Numbered from the stretch's first letter, positions 48,622-58,331 are shown. The stretch is 64,000 nucleotides of DNA from Liolophura sinensis (GCF_032854445.1 NC_088299.1:10531608-10595607); one strand, 5' to 3'. Numbers and translations are program-made. Notes: a model not told the origin generated them from the letters alone.

Positions 48622-49030
48622 AAGTTTACTTGTTGGACGTGCGCCAGGCGCTTTTCTAGGCGGAGCGATCACCTGTGGCATTAGCAGGCACAGCACACCG
48701 AGGGGAAGAGGTCCCAGTTTACTTGCCGACATTTTCCCGGCGGGACGCGTAACTGCCGTATCAACGGACGTCCCACGCGGAGGAGGAAGGAGCGAGGTTC
48801 ACGTGCCCGACCTGCGGGCGGACGTTTCTCCACCGGGGCGATTTGTTCCGGCACCAGCGGTGACACGAAGAACAGGAGCGTGTGTGGAAGTGCGATGGGT
48901 GTGGCACGACCTTTCACAGGTTATAGGATTGGCAAGTGCATCGACATGCTGAACACGGAAAGGAAAGTCACACACCTACCCACCCACTGTGTGGTAAAAG
49001 CCGAACGGTTTGTACCACTCGGCTACGCGA
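48622..49030 (+). pseudogene. C2H2 zinc-finger array, probably N-terminus of the element's DNA polymerase gene
   Basis: At least four fingers can be read. Finger 1 (48,622 on) has CWTCARRF and ends at H just before a TAG. Finger 2 (48,715-48,775) is damaged by an indel. Finger 3 (48,795-48,866) has CPTCGRTF, DLFRHQ and a TGA at 48,861-48,863 inside the H-x3-H. Finger 4 (48,885-48,957) has CDGCGTTF with a TAG at 48,924-48,926. A possible fifth starts near 48,985. Fingers 3 and 4 share a frame. Fingers of this sort would bind nucleic acid. Linking them to the polymerase is inference from adjacency and same strand. Confidence 0.72.
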
Positions 49031-49213
49031 TACGATCCTGCCGTAGAAACATATGCCGTATTTCGTACCATGAATGGTCCAGTTTTCGATACTTGATACT
49101 GGTGAACTACTTTCGAAGTGACACAGCGAGTGTTACATAACCGAGTGTTTCCAAGTTATAAGCTTATCTTTTAACTATATGTTGCCTAACACGTTTCCCA
49201 GTAAAGTGTCAAT

Positions 49214-51056
49214 GTGCTGGACTACGACCAGCCCATGTGTTTCATCCGTATATGGGATGTACGAGCTGAAATCCATATGGGAGTGCGAGTTTCTTCGCCT
49301 GTGGAAAACGAACCCGGTCTTGCGCGCCTTCCTGTGACGCCGTCAGGGGACGCCGACCCTTCCAAGGCTCTTATCGGGGAAACGACGAAGTTGTTGGTAA
49401 ATTCCGGCTACCTGACGAAGACGCGTAAGTTACTTGAGAGTGTACGGTGCTGTACTGTCGAGCGAATCGATGACACCTTCTATGTGGTGAGTAGCAAGAA
49501 GACCATTCCTTACAATCTACCCTTGCAAATAGGATGTATGGTGTACCAGTATGCCAAACTCCGTATGTTGGAGTTTTACTATGATTTCATGACTAGTTTT
49601 TTTAACATCGCGGACTGGCAGTACTGCGAGATGGACACGGACTCTGCGTACATGGCCTGGTCTGACCCGGACTAGGAATCCTTGGTTAAACCTAAGCTGC
49701 GGCCGGTATACGAGGCGGAGCGGGACAAATGGTTGCATCGACGCGAGCACTGAGACTTTGACAAACGTACGCCGGGGCTCTTCAAAGCCGAGTGGACTGG
49801 TGAGGCTATCGTCAGTTTGTGATCCAAGACATACTATTGCTACGGCGGGGTGCCGAACAGTAAAGACTAGCTATCCGCCTTCATTGGATTTAAAGGAGAC
49901 AACAGATAGTCCTGATCGTACATCTTGGATCTTTATCTGTACAAAGACGAACAAGGTCTCCTTTCACGCCGCCTTTACGACATGGCGTATACATATCTCG
50001 CCTTGTTGCATTTATCAGAACTTGGGTTAATTGTGATGATTTTAATCTACGTCACAAGTTGTTAGTTCAAAAACTAGTTTGTCAAGGATACTCCATCAAG
50101 CCTCTTTATTCTAAGTTTCTCAAATTTTACAATGCGTATAACACTCTCGTTGGCAGGTAAGGACAGAGCATTCAGAATCTCTGGCGACCTGCATTGTGAT
50201 CAATTACATAGACGGCGCTGTTATCCCTATGCACATATCTATCACGTACATGGTATTTAATAACATAGATGGCGCAGGATGCCTACTGTAACCGTCTATC
50301 TTGTAGACAGCTTTTATACAGACCAGCATGTTATGTGTAACATCATAGATAGCGCCTCTTGTAGTATGAGATCTTTACATATTAACGGGAAAGACGTAAT
50401 CGTCCGTTACTTTGGAATCACAATTTGTTCGGTTAAGGTCTGTAACGATCGTCATTTTCAAACTGTATCTAATACCGCTTAACTTGGGGCTAGGGGCCGT
50501 AAAGGTAGCCATGCTCATTACATCAGCATGATGCCTTTATGAACAGTTGCAATCAAAGCGCGACTGAGATACTTGTTTAATTGTTATTTGACCTGGAACT
50601 CATTCACGTACTACGAATTTGAACTTTGATATGGAATTCATGCCTGGAATATCCATTGTCTGCCCCGCATCATTAAAAATTGATGACCGCTTCTATCTTG
50701 TGTATTACCGGCTTTATTTCCTATTTGCATAATTTCTTACATACCTTTGTCTTTGGGAGCTAGTGTTCAACGTTGTTTTGGAAATGGATCATACGATTAT
50801 CGACTTTGAACGCCTTTTACGGACTACGAATGGTATATGAATGTCGGACTTGAAGCTTTTATTTAGCGCTCGAGGCGTTGAGAAGGACGTCTACCTCTCC
50901 GTGTTGCGCAACCACCAAAGCGCGAGTGGTGTGAACCGAGGTATGCGGGGAAACACTATGTATTCCTACACACAGCACAAAGACGCTTTTACTTATTTTT
51001 ATGGGAAGCGCAAAGTACTGTCGGACGGTGTGAGCACCAACTACCTGGATATTTGA
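49214..51056 (+). pseudogene. Family B DNA polymerase remnant, split by a retroelement insertion
   Basis: The piece 49,214-49,675 contains a motif-B-like KLLVNSGYL (49,388-49,414, with Leu where the motif usually has Gly) and motif C inside YCEMDTDSAYMA (DTDS at 49,634-49,645), preceded by LPLQIGCMVYQYAKLRMLEF. The same frame continues to 49,867 with a TAG at 49,673 and TGAs at 49,751 and 49,820. A Naiad fragment then intervenes, and the C-terminus resumes at about 50,866-51,056 (SGVNRGMRGN, AFTYFYGKRKVL). The exonuclease half and motif A are missing, so the copy is dead. In related elements this enzyme replicates the DNA by protein priming. Confidence 0.85.
49869..50862 (+). mobile_element. 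5'-truncated Naiad copy inside the polymerase gene
   Basis: 49,870-50,790 is a close reverse-complement match of 1-1,020, from the RT C-terminus (GQGYSIK-type region, LVCQGYSIKPLYSKFLKFY) through the 3' untranslated block to the tail ending near GGTATATGAATGTCGGACTT. Polymerase sequence is uninterrupted on either side, so the retroelement inserted into an already resident polymerase gene. The flanks are too decayed to show a target-site duplication by eye. Confidence 0.88.
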
Positions 51057-51115
51057 CCAGACTATCCCTGACGGTTATATACCATGCCCTTATGATGTGT
51101 TGACGTGAAGGCTGA

Positions 51116-51121
51116 AATAAA
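51116..51121 (+). promoter_or_regulatory. Possible polyadenylation signal of the polymerase gene
   Basis: AATAAA lies 60 bases after the polymerase stop codon at 51,054-51,056 and before the convergent capsid-type gene. Confidence 0.45.
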
Positions 51122-51497
51122 TACAAATACAAAGTCAAATCACCGCTGTATGCGAGTGTCCTTTTCTCTTTATTCATTTTTATTTCATAACGTGTCGATC
51201 AGGGAAAAAAACATGGAAAGAACGTTATTACAGCTCACTGGCTGGTAGAGACACACAGGGCCGGGTCCAGACTCTGCAGCCGCCGATTATTCCGCGTCCA
51301 GTGGTGTTTCCTCCGGTTGAGCCGAGCGGTGATATGGGTGGGGAGGGGTGGAAGTCGGTACTAATCGAATTATTCTCCCCGGAGACGAGTTGGATCTGGG
51401 CACACGTCTATGAAGACGGCTACCCAATGTTGTCTCGGGTGGAGGCACGTGATTGTGTTGATGGCGCAGACCCAGGGTGTTTTTTCAACCGGCGAAT
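51122..51497. other. Spacer between convergent gene blocks
   Basis: A plus-strand frame at 51,301-51,552 overlaps the end of the minus-strand capsid-type gene and shows no family motif. No other feature is seen. Confidence 0.45.
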
Positions 51498-52430
51498 TCA
51501 CAGCACGTTTTGGCTGTTGTCTATTTCTATGATACTGTTGAATTCGGCGTAGAACACCACGTTAATGGTTTCCGGCAGTGGCCTGGCAAAACGCATCTCC
51601 AGGCGCAAATAACCTTTCTAGACCATGTTCTGTTGGTGATTATCGTGGAGGTTGGGGGTCAAGTCATAACAAAATAGCGTGTTGCCTTTGGTAAACGCGG
51701 TGCGAAGGATGAAGTTCCCCTCGTCGTTAAACATTTTTCCGGTGTTGGTAAAGAGCTTCATGTAATTTCTAACGAAATTCCCTGTGTCGTAGTCGGGTGT
51801 CAGGGGCTTGGCAGGAATTTGACGTCCACCGACTTACAAGGCGACAAAGTTTGTGTAGAAGTGCTGCAAATGGAGCGGGTTTTTAGCGTAGCAGCCGTTA
51901 AGAGCCGGGTTGCTCACACATCCCACCACTAAGCTTGTCAGTAAGCTGCCCAGAAATAGGTTTTGTTCGTTGATGAGGTTGTGGCCTTTGGGCAAAATAC
52001 AATACTTGGTCAGCACGCGGCTGATAAGGTACCTGGCAGGGGCTTTGGCCAACGCTTTCAAATGCAGCAGTGGGACGCCGCTGCTGACTTTGACTTTGCG
52101 CACATAGATCAACACCTCCTCCAAGAGGGTCTTGTAGTCGGGACACTCTCATCGGACATCATAGCAAATGCGTCATTGGACGGAGTGAGTCAGATGCGGA
52201 CGCTCACGTTGTTCAGCAAGTGACGCAGTTGCAGGAACATGTTGCAGTGAAGGCGTCCCAGCATGTCAACCGACCGACTTTGGGCCGTCAAACCCCACGT
52301 TGGTCTCATCCGTCATCCACAAGGCGGAAGACAGCTTGGTGCTCTTGGCCTCTGCGCCGTAAGACAACAACGTCTGCACGAAGGCATGGTAAGGGTACAT
52401 GTTGATGGAAGCGGTGATGAGTTTGTCAAA
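51498..52430 (-). pseudogene. Major capsid-type protein (F54H12.2-like family)
   Basis: On the minus strand the frame runs from YPYHAFVQTLLSYGAEAKST (about 52,400) through LLNNVSVRI, KALAKAPARYLI, NPLHLQHFYTNFVAL and INVVFYAEFNS to a stop at 51,498-51,500. In-frame stops lie at 51,834-51,836 (TAA) and 51,618-51,620 (TAG), with one or more frameshifts between about 52,130 and 52,260. I recognise this as the large protein annotated in many invertebrates as 'F54H12.2-like', inferred to be a double-jelly-roll capsid protein in polymerase-B elements. The N-terminal part is missing: sequence of the neighbouring small gene joins it directly near 52,430. Confidence 0.7.
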
Positions 52431-52434
52431 TCAA

Positions 52435-52631
52435 AGTCACTGCTGACCGATGGACAACACTCGTCGTGGGATTTTAACAACGGCTGCGCTATTTCGATGA
52501 AACTGTCGAGGAAAGCTGTGACCGCGCTGTGCGACCGCACCCCGAAGCACAGGTAACCCACCTCCATGAGCTTGATGGGTGTAATAGCAGATGTAGGATA
52601 GGTACATGGCGGGGTTGTCTACAGAAGTCAT
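52435..52631 (-). pseudogene. Small virion-associated protein remnant
   Basis: The frame begins with ATG at 52,629-52,631, overlapping the stop of the preceding gene by four bases (ATGA). It carries YYTHQAHGGGLPVLRG and AQRGHSF. A neighbouring frame then has FIEIAQPLLKS, so a frameshift lies within it. Gly/Arg-rich short proteins with such a block followed by a hydrophobic PLLK segment accompany capsid genes in related elements; a minor capsid role is inference. The C-terminus is deleted into the capsid-type gene. Confidence 0.55.
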
Positions 52632-53392
52632 TGCATATGTCGAAATTGAAGTGTCAGCACCACTTTACCGCGTTCAAATGCGACGGGTTGCCCGTGTCGT
52701 CCCCAATATCAATTTCCACCGTGGAAAAATGCTTGCTCCGCACGGGAATGTATTCCACGTGTTCGAAGGTCTTGGAGACGTGTTGCCCTTACTTCCTTTT
52801 CGTGGTGACCAGCCGCAGCAGCGGTTCGACAACGTCCGTGCACACGTACAGCGTGGGTGTGATGGCATGTAAATCCTCGGCACCGACATGCATCAGATCC
52901 GCCCGCCCCATGAGCCAGTCGTAAGGCAAATTCATGAGGTGCTTAAGACGCGTGCTGAAACTGAGCCCCAGTTGTTTCTGAAACCGCAGGCTGTATTTCC
53001 GCTGCACATCATCGAAACCGAACCTCAAATCACCGTCGTGAGCCTCGGGTAAAAAGATGTGTGTGTGGGTCAACAAGTCGGTCAGGCCCTTGCCAAGGTC
53101 TTTGGGTGAAGGGTAATAGCCTACTGGGAATGATAAGCTCAGCGCTATGCGGGTCGTCTTTGGAGTCTAAGACACACCACACTTCGTCTTGCAGCACGAT
53201 GTACCAGGTCCGGGGGTAGTGTATTTCTACCAACCTACATTACCCGTCACCAGTCAAACGCATGGGCTGTGGCAGTTGGGTGGTGAAATGCGTCAAGGTA
53301 CTGCTGGGGAAGTAGTCGAACGAGCTGTTACTGGGCAGCGTGGCGTAAAACACGTTGGTGAGGGGATCTCCTCCAGATCTCTGTCTTTCCAT
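52628..53392 (-). pseudogene. Virion structural-type protein with TLPSNSS N-terminus
   Basis: The frame starts at the ATG 53,390-53,392 and reads VFYATLPSNSSFDYFPS, then LPQPMRLTGDG, a TAA at 53,240-53,242, then VEIHYPRTWYIVLQDEVWCV in the same frame. A frameshift near 53,080-53,120 moves it to the frame of RFQKQLGLSF, ADLMHVGAEDLH and VCTDVVEPLL. Further shifts lead to HVEYIPVRSKHFSTVEIDIG, ending at TGA 52,628-52,630. I recognise the family from its companions in invertebrate polymerase-B elements; it lies beside the capsid gene and is presumed a virion component, but its exact function is unknown to me. Confidence 0.6.
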
Positions 53393-53429
53393 CCGGTGCC
53401 GGTGTGTCATACGAACTCCACTTTAGCCG

Positions 53430-54066
53430 GGGTACGATGGCTGGAGACGGACGCAGTCCGGGTTGCCGCTGCTGTCGTCTCTTGGGTCGGCGTGGTGTTT
53501 GTGGTTTTGGTGGTCGGCGGTGGTTTTGGTGGTCGTGGTTTTGGCGAAAGGAGGAGGAGAGCGAGACCGGGCGAGGAGCGAAGACCGAGGAGGAGGGCGA
53601 GACCCTGCGAGCAGAGACCGTGATGTGGTAGGGTTTGTTTTCGTCTCGGCTGGTGTGTCCATCTTTTCCCGCACCCGATCGTGCCGGTGATCGTGTGATC
53701 GCTCGGTGTCGCCGCAGAGCAGAGCAGCCTTTCACCGTAAAGCCACCGTAGAGGTCTAAAATCTCCCCCTGCTCAAACGACCGACGGGCTTGGCGGTGGA
53801 CGGGTTCGTCATCGGACTTGGTTGATGCGCGGCTTGGTATCTTCAAACGCAAGGTACCGTTGAAGGGTGTGGTGATACCGCTATATTTCCTCATCGACCG
53901 AGAGTGTTGTGTCGTGGAGGATCGATGCCATCTCTTGGTCCAGCGCGTTGTGGGCTTTAACAGCACTGGGCACGTGGAACGGGGAGACGGGGTACGGGGG
54001 TGGTGGCCGCGTGAGCGTGTCTAAGAGCCGCGGCTCGACCAAGGCCATTTCCTTGGCGTAATGCAT
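53430..54066 (-). pseudogene. Element structural/accessory protein of unknown role
   Basis: The start codon at 54,064-54,066 overlaps the stop of the upstream gene by one base (TAATG). The frame reads YAKEMALVEPRLLDTL, a Pro-rich stretch, then VKAHNALDQEMASILHDTTL, a TAG at 53,881-53,883, RYHHTLQRYLAFEDTKPRIN and a TGA at 53,809-53,811. Downstream a shifted frame has FEQGEILDLYGGFTVKGCS. The helical N-terminal part is typical of a conserved companion protein in these elements, presumed virion-associated. The part at 53,500-53,625 is a G/A-rich (plus strand) low-complexity stretch that may be a later expansion. Confidence 0.55.
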
Positions 54067-54409
54067 TACCTCCCACCAGCTATCCTCTTAACGATGCCAC
54101 CGATGAGGGCTGGTGCGGCGGCGGCGAGGATGGACTTGAGCAGCGCCCCAGTGAGAGCACCGCGTTGAACGCATTTTCTTATGTAGAAGAACACTTTCTT
54201 GACCAAGGTGCGAAGACTCATCTTGTGCCGCTGTATCTGACCCTTCTGAGCGATAGTGGAACGTTTCAATTTATCACATTTTTGGTACATTCACAAAAAC
54301 ACCGAAGTAAACCTGGATCGTTGCCCCGCAGCACGGCGCGTCGAATAACGGGTGTGGTTCGAACCAGCAAAGACAGCAAGGGGCAGTAAATTTGGAGCCG
54401 GCGTGACAT
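54066..54409 (-). pseudogene. Small basic/hydrophobic core-type protein (pX-like)
   Basis: The start ATG is at 54,407-54,409. The first part reads IYCPLLSLLVRTTPVIRRAV and CFCECTKNVIN, then a one-base frameshift near 54,255-54,265 leads into QIQRHKMSLRTLVKKVFFYI and the hydrophobic ALLKSILAAAAPALIGG tail, ending at TAA 54,066-54,068. About 110 residues in all, highly basic with a C-terminal hydrophobic segment. This matches the small core/membrane-active proteins that sit between ATPase and structural genes in adintovirus-type elements; the precise role is inference. Confidence 0.7.
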
Positions 54410-54470
54410 CGCGGGTGGTTGAGGTGGAAACAACTGATTCGGCAGATCGTGCGTACGAAGTTTTATGACT

Positions 54471-55067
54471 TTAGCAGGGAGGTGTGCTGAATCCCCCCTC
54501 GGAATATGGGAGTGCAAAGTCGCAGGTGGTCGGGTGTGGCTTGCTTGAAATCCACCAGCATATCCCGTGAGATTCGGCGGTGGCATCCTCCAACGCCTCG
54601 GGCACGTACTCTGTTCGCCCTGAAGCCATCTGTTTAGCCATCGTGGTAATTTGCGACGCGTCTCAAAGTAGTGTGCGTTCAGACTGATGGTGAATTGATC
54701 TTTGGTTTTGTTGAACAATTTCTGCACGATGTACACCACGCTGATATTGCAGTGGTGACTGCCTTTGAGTTTTGTCACGCATTCATCCGTTTCGCGACAA
54801 CTAACGTCCGCTCTCCCGGATTGAATGTTGACGGGCTGGGGACACCTTTTTCAAACCGAACGTTGGATAACGTGGTGCCGCCCGTAACACCAGACGACGC
54901 GTTGCGGGGGTGGGTAAATGAGACTTTCCACACCCCATCGGCCCGCTGACGATTGAGATGAACGGATGCTCCCATCGAGTATCTATGGTTGGAGAAGCTG
55001 GGTGAGTCAGTTCGGCTAGTCGTACGGGTGAGGGTGAGGTACAGTGCGGGAGGCAGCGCGGACTCAA
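54471..55067 (-). pseudogene. A32-like packaging ATPase remnant
   Basis: A Walker A motif is seen in HPFISIVSGPMGCGKS (GPMGCGKS at 54,921-54,944). After a deletion and frame changes, a second stretch (54,778-54,660) has CNISVVYIVQKLFNK and TISLNAHYF, which is the sensor/strand-5 region of A32/FtsK-type packaging ATPases. The C-terminal part (MAKQMASGRTEYVPEALEDA) lies in another frame and ends at TAA 54,471-54,473. The Walker B segment is absent. In the family this enzyme pumps DNA into capsids. It is the first gene of the minus-strand block, next to the right terminal repeat. Confidence 0.75.
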
Positions 55068-56345
55068 CGACTCACAACAGGCGACAAGACCACGTGGTCA
55101 CCCATGAGTCCGTTTGGGCGCCAAGATCTGAAGGAGCTGCTCTCGAGCGTGACGCCACGCGTGACGTCACTCGCCCCATTTGTCAGTTTTGACGCGAAAG
55201 AACTGACGGAGCTGCTAAGAGGGAGCTGCTCAACTCCTAACATACCAAGACTGCATGGTTGCTCATTGGTCCCTCACGCATTATCAGGCGCCAAGACCGC
55301 GTGGTCACCCCATGGGTCCGTTTGGGCGCGAAAGAGCTAAAGGAGCTGCGCTCATTGGTCCATTGACTCAACGACACACCTCAGGTGCCAAGACCAGGTG
55401 GTCAACCGTGGCTCAGTTTTGGCGCGAAAAACAAAATACGCCAGTGTATCTTGAACATAAAAAAACACTTGTTTGTATTTTTAAATTTTTTTTTTACACC
55501 AGTGTACATGCATTTAACACGGGGAGTCTACAGAGTAGTGACTTGGAGGGTAGGCTTCGCTCTCGTCAATAAAATTCAGGCGCAAAAACCGCGCGATCAC
55601 CCATTGGAATGGAGCTCACCCACTGGTCACTTTTGGCGCGAAATGGAGCTGAAGGAGCTGCTCTAGGCGTGACATCAGCTTTGACGCGAAATGGAGCTCA
55701 CTCATGGGTCAGTTTTGGTGCGACATGGACTCGAAGGAGCTGATCTCGCGCGTGACGTCAAGCCTCATTGGTCAGTGTTGGCGTGAAATGGAGCTGACGA
55801 AGCTGTTTTCGCGCATGACGTCACGCGCGTCATGGGTCAGTTTTTGCCTCGTGTAAAGTGTGACGTTGCGCGCATGCGCCTATGGGAGCACGGTCTCAAC
55901 GACACACCTGCGCCACCGCAATCGCGCCACCGCAATACTGGACGTTTAGCCCCTTGTATACATGGAGCTCACCCACTGCTCACTTTTGGCACGAATGGAG
56001 CTTACCCATCGGTCACTTTTGTCCCGAAATTGCTGAAGGAGCTGCGCTCATTGGTCCGTTGGCACGTGTGACGTCACGCGCATTCGCCTATGGGAACGCG
56101 GACTCAACGCTACACCTGTTTGGCCCCTACCCTACAACTAATCTGGATTTTGATCACATTTATATATATTCTTAAATGTTATCATAATTCAAATTATATG
56201 TATATGTTTGAGCATAACAACAAATTTACATTCAATCAAATTTATTGGGCATACATCATATCCGTATTTAGAGCATTATTATGCAACGACGATAAATACC
56301 AAAAGGTGGTTGCGAATACCCACCATGCAAAAATATTTTCAAATA
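55065..56345 (-). repeat. Right inverted terminal repeat, expanded by internal tandem repeats
   Basis: It matches the left repeat in inverse orientation at 55,869-55,961 and 56,281-56,335. It is more than twice as long because blocks built on TTTTGGCGCGAAATGGAGCT, GAAGGAGCTGCTCTCG and GCGTGACGTCACGCG recur about eight to ten times at 55,090-55,860, and the CGCATGCGCCTATGGGAGC to GACACACCT block is partly repeated at 56,066-56,131. CGCCACCGCAAT is duplicated at 55,911-55,935. Confidence 0.85.
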
Positions 56346-56759
56346 CCTTTTTCTCCTGAAAACACACACAAAAAAGAAAAAAATATTAAGGACCATATTT
56401 GCAAATAATTTTATAGGCTCTATCATCTGATCTTGGCATTATTTACATGTTTTCTTCTCCTTTAAAGACACTTGCAATTTATGACCCTTTGCTAGGAAAA
56501 CATCCGATAATATTCCTAGACACATTAAGACGTAGAATTGTGGAGAAAAATCAGAAATAAGATGACATCCATCGTGTTACCGAAACTACTGATCCCTTTA
56601 CTTATCTTATAATTATATATATCTGTCTTAGTCCATGTATCCACTCCATATATTATACTGCCAAAATATCAACAGGATATGTTGTCTGGCATTTGAAATA
56701 CAAATGTTAAAGATGCTTATTTTTTACTTCATATCCTTGTTTATATCTGGCTATTCGAG
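56346..56759. other. AT-rich flank; short repeat shared with 58,329-58,375
   Basis: ATCCACTCCATATATTATAC then TGCCAAAATATCAACAG at 56,638-56,675 recurs as ATCTACTCCATATATTATAC then TGCCGAAATATAAACAG at 58,332-58,369. Nothing else is recognised. Confidence 0.6.
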
Positions 56760-57800
56760 TCAATTGTGTGTCTCTCTGTGTGTGACGCAGACGACACATA
56801 CTACATGACGTCATTGGATGATACTGACAGTCGACGATCACACCAGTAGATATAATTTAGAACAAATTATTATTCGTCGTGTGTTCAGGTTTCGTTAACA
56901 TTAATTAAAATATGTAGGTCGCCGAACTATTTTATTTGCGCAACATCAAATGTCAGCAGCCCTACACAAGTCATTAGATACGAGATGCTAATCAATTAAA
57001 AACAGATTGATGCCCCGGACAGCAGAACCAGCCCGCTATTCCTTTAACTGGTGTTCGCTTTTCACCTGTACCGGTATGCTTTTGATACGTAACAAAGACA
57101 CATGGGCATTAATTTAAAGTATACAGCAGCATAAACTTTCTCTATAACATCTTGTATCTTCCTCTCCGGCCGCAAGTAGGAAAGTCTGGCAGCAACCTGC
57201 GGATGGTTCTTCCGGTTTCCTCCCACCATAATGCTGGCCACCGTCTTATAAGTGACACATTCTTGAGTATGGCGTAAAACACCAATCAAATAAATAAATA
57301 AATATAACATCAGCTACTTTTCAGGATGATTTTCGCACTTCAGTGGTGACTGTATGCTTGCCAGATTTTCGTTTCATCTGCATTTTTGCTTTACGGCTTT
57401 TCTGTTCCATGTTTCTCGGTGAAGACGCTTAATATCCATCAGCAGTTAACTGGTAATTTGACTGGGCAACTGTGTCTTGATCGATTCAGTTTTGGCTAGA
57501 TTTACTGCCGTCTTGCGAGAGGCGATGCCTAGAGGCGTAAGTGTGGTCGAAGAAATGTTCTCTCAAAGCAGATGATGGACGCGACTGTTGCTTTTTGCTG
57601 ATCTGATATTAAATAACAGGAGGATATTATTTAGATCAAGGGTAACGTCGCTATAACGAGACCAATTTTCTGACGTACACCCCCGAAAGAGGTCGTGAAC
57701 TTGACCGTAAATCATGTAGCACGCGACATTCTCCGAAACATTTCAAAATTTCAATAATAATACATCATGTTATAGTACCTAATTCTAAAAGACGCCACAG
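56760..57800 (-). repeat. Family D repeat, inverted copy, interrupted by a SINE
   Basis: The reverse complement is collinear with 63,145-63,930 and, for its 3' half, with 58,735-59,260: GATGTATTATTATTGAAATT, AATGTCGCG, GTCGCGTCCATCA, CACTTACGCCTCTAGGC, CAGTTAACTG, GTGTCTTTGTTACGTATCAA, TGACGTCATGTAG and TGTGTCGTCTGCGTCACAC. It is about 1 kb without the SINE, with no coding capacity recognised. Confidence 0.75.
57152..57300 (+). mobile_element. SINE inserted in family D, 5'-truncated
   Basis: TTGTATCTTCCTCTCCGGCC, CAGCAACCTGCGGATGG, the 3' block and an AATAAATAAATA tail are present. TATAACATC flanks both sides (57,143-57,151 and 57,302-57,310) as a target-site duplication. Confidence 0.88.
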
Positions 57801-58331
57801 TGAAGGTGTTAACCGAAGCCCAGTAGTGAGACGAAACTGTGATATAAAAAAACAGTTTACTATGTTACCTGTATATTTTTGACTCCTGTACCGTACCCAT
57901 GTACCCGTATCAATGTAAAGGCAGCTGTTTTGTAAAAATTTGTGTCATTCTTGACTCTCCAATAAATGTTATTTTTTAGTATTGAGTGAAGGGTGACACG
58001 TGCTTACAGTGACAGGCAGTCTCAACACTGGTGGAGTTCCAAAATTGACATTGACTGAAAGAGGCTTTGTTCGTTTTCGCCACTTGCATGTTTGACCATC
58101 TAAAGAGTTGCCAACAGCTGTTGTGTCTAATACGTCTATCAGGATAACGAAATTTGAATAATCAATCCGTGTATTCGCTTGTAGCCGTGTAGTCACAGTG
58201 CACAAAACTTTAAATAAATGTATTTTGAAAATAGGCCTATAATTTTGGGCGAAATTTGAAAATATGTACATTGAACAAAATACTGATTCTTTTACTTTGA
58301 GTCTAATAATTATCTTTCAGTACAGTACTGT
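57801..58331. other. No gene or repeat recognised
   Basis: AT-rich. A minus-strand 100-codon frame at 57,969-58,271 shows no motif. Confidence 0.4.

Larger units (their letters stand above)
47957..56345. mobile_element. Decayed virus-like DNA element (Polinton/adintovirus-like) with long inverted terminal repeats
   Basis: The element is bounded by inverted repeats at 47,957-48,482 and about 55,065-56,345. It holds two convergent gene blocks: C2H2 fingers and family B DNA polymerase on the plus strand (48,622-51,056), and ATPase, core-type protein and capsid-type proteins on the minus strand (about 55,000 down to 51,498). Neighbouring minus-strand genes overlap by one to four bases, as in compact viral genomes. 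No integrase, protease or transposase was seen. All genes are disrupted. The gene set is that of integrated polymerase-B DNA viruses or transposons widespread in invertebrate genomes; the exact family cannot be fixed here. Confidence 0.82.

Noticed and set aside
48481-48952. Long GC-rich frames on both strands over the finger region
   Set aside because: They do not contain the Cys/His pattern; the finger frame carries stops, and the open frames are by-products of GC-rich sequence.
51898-52152. Gln/Pro-rich minus-strand frame over the capsid-type gene
   Set aside because: Alternate-frame shadow of the frame holding KALAKAPARYLI.
53328-53966. 212-codon minus-strand open frame as a single gene
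   Set aside because: Its first part is the wrong frame relative to the helical segment read through the TAG at 53,881, and its last part overlaps the next gene in the wrong frame; only a middle piece looks genuine.
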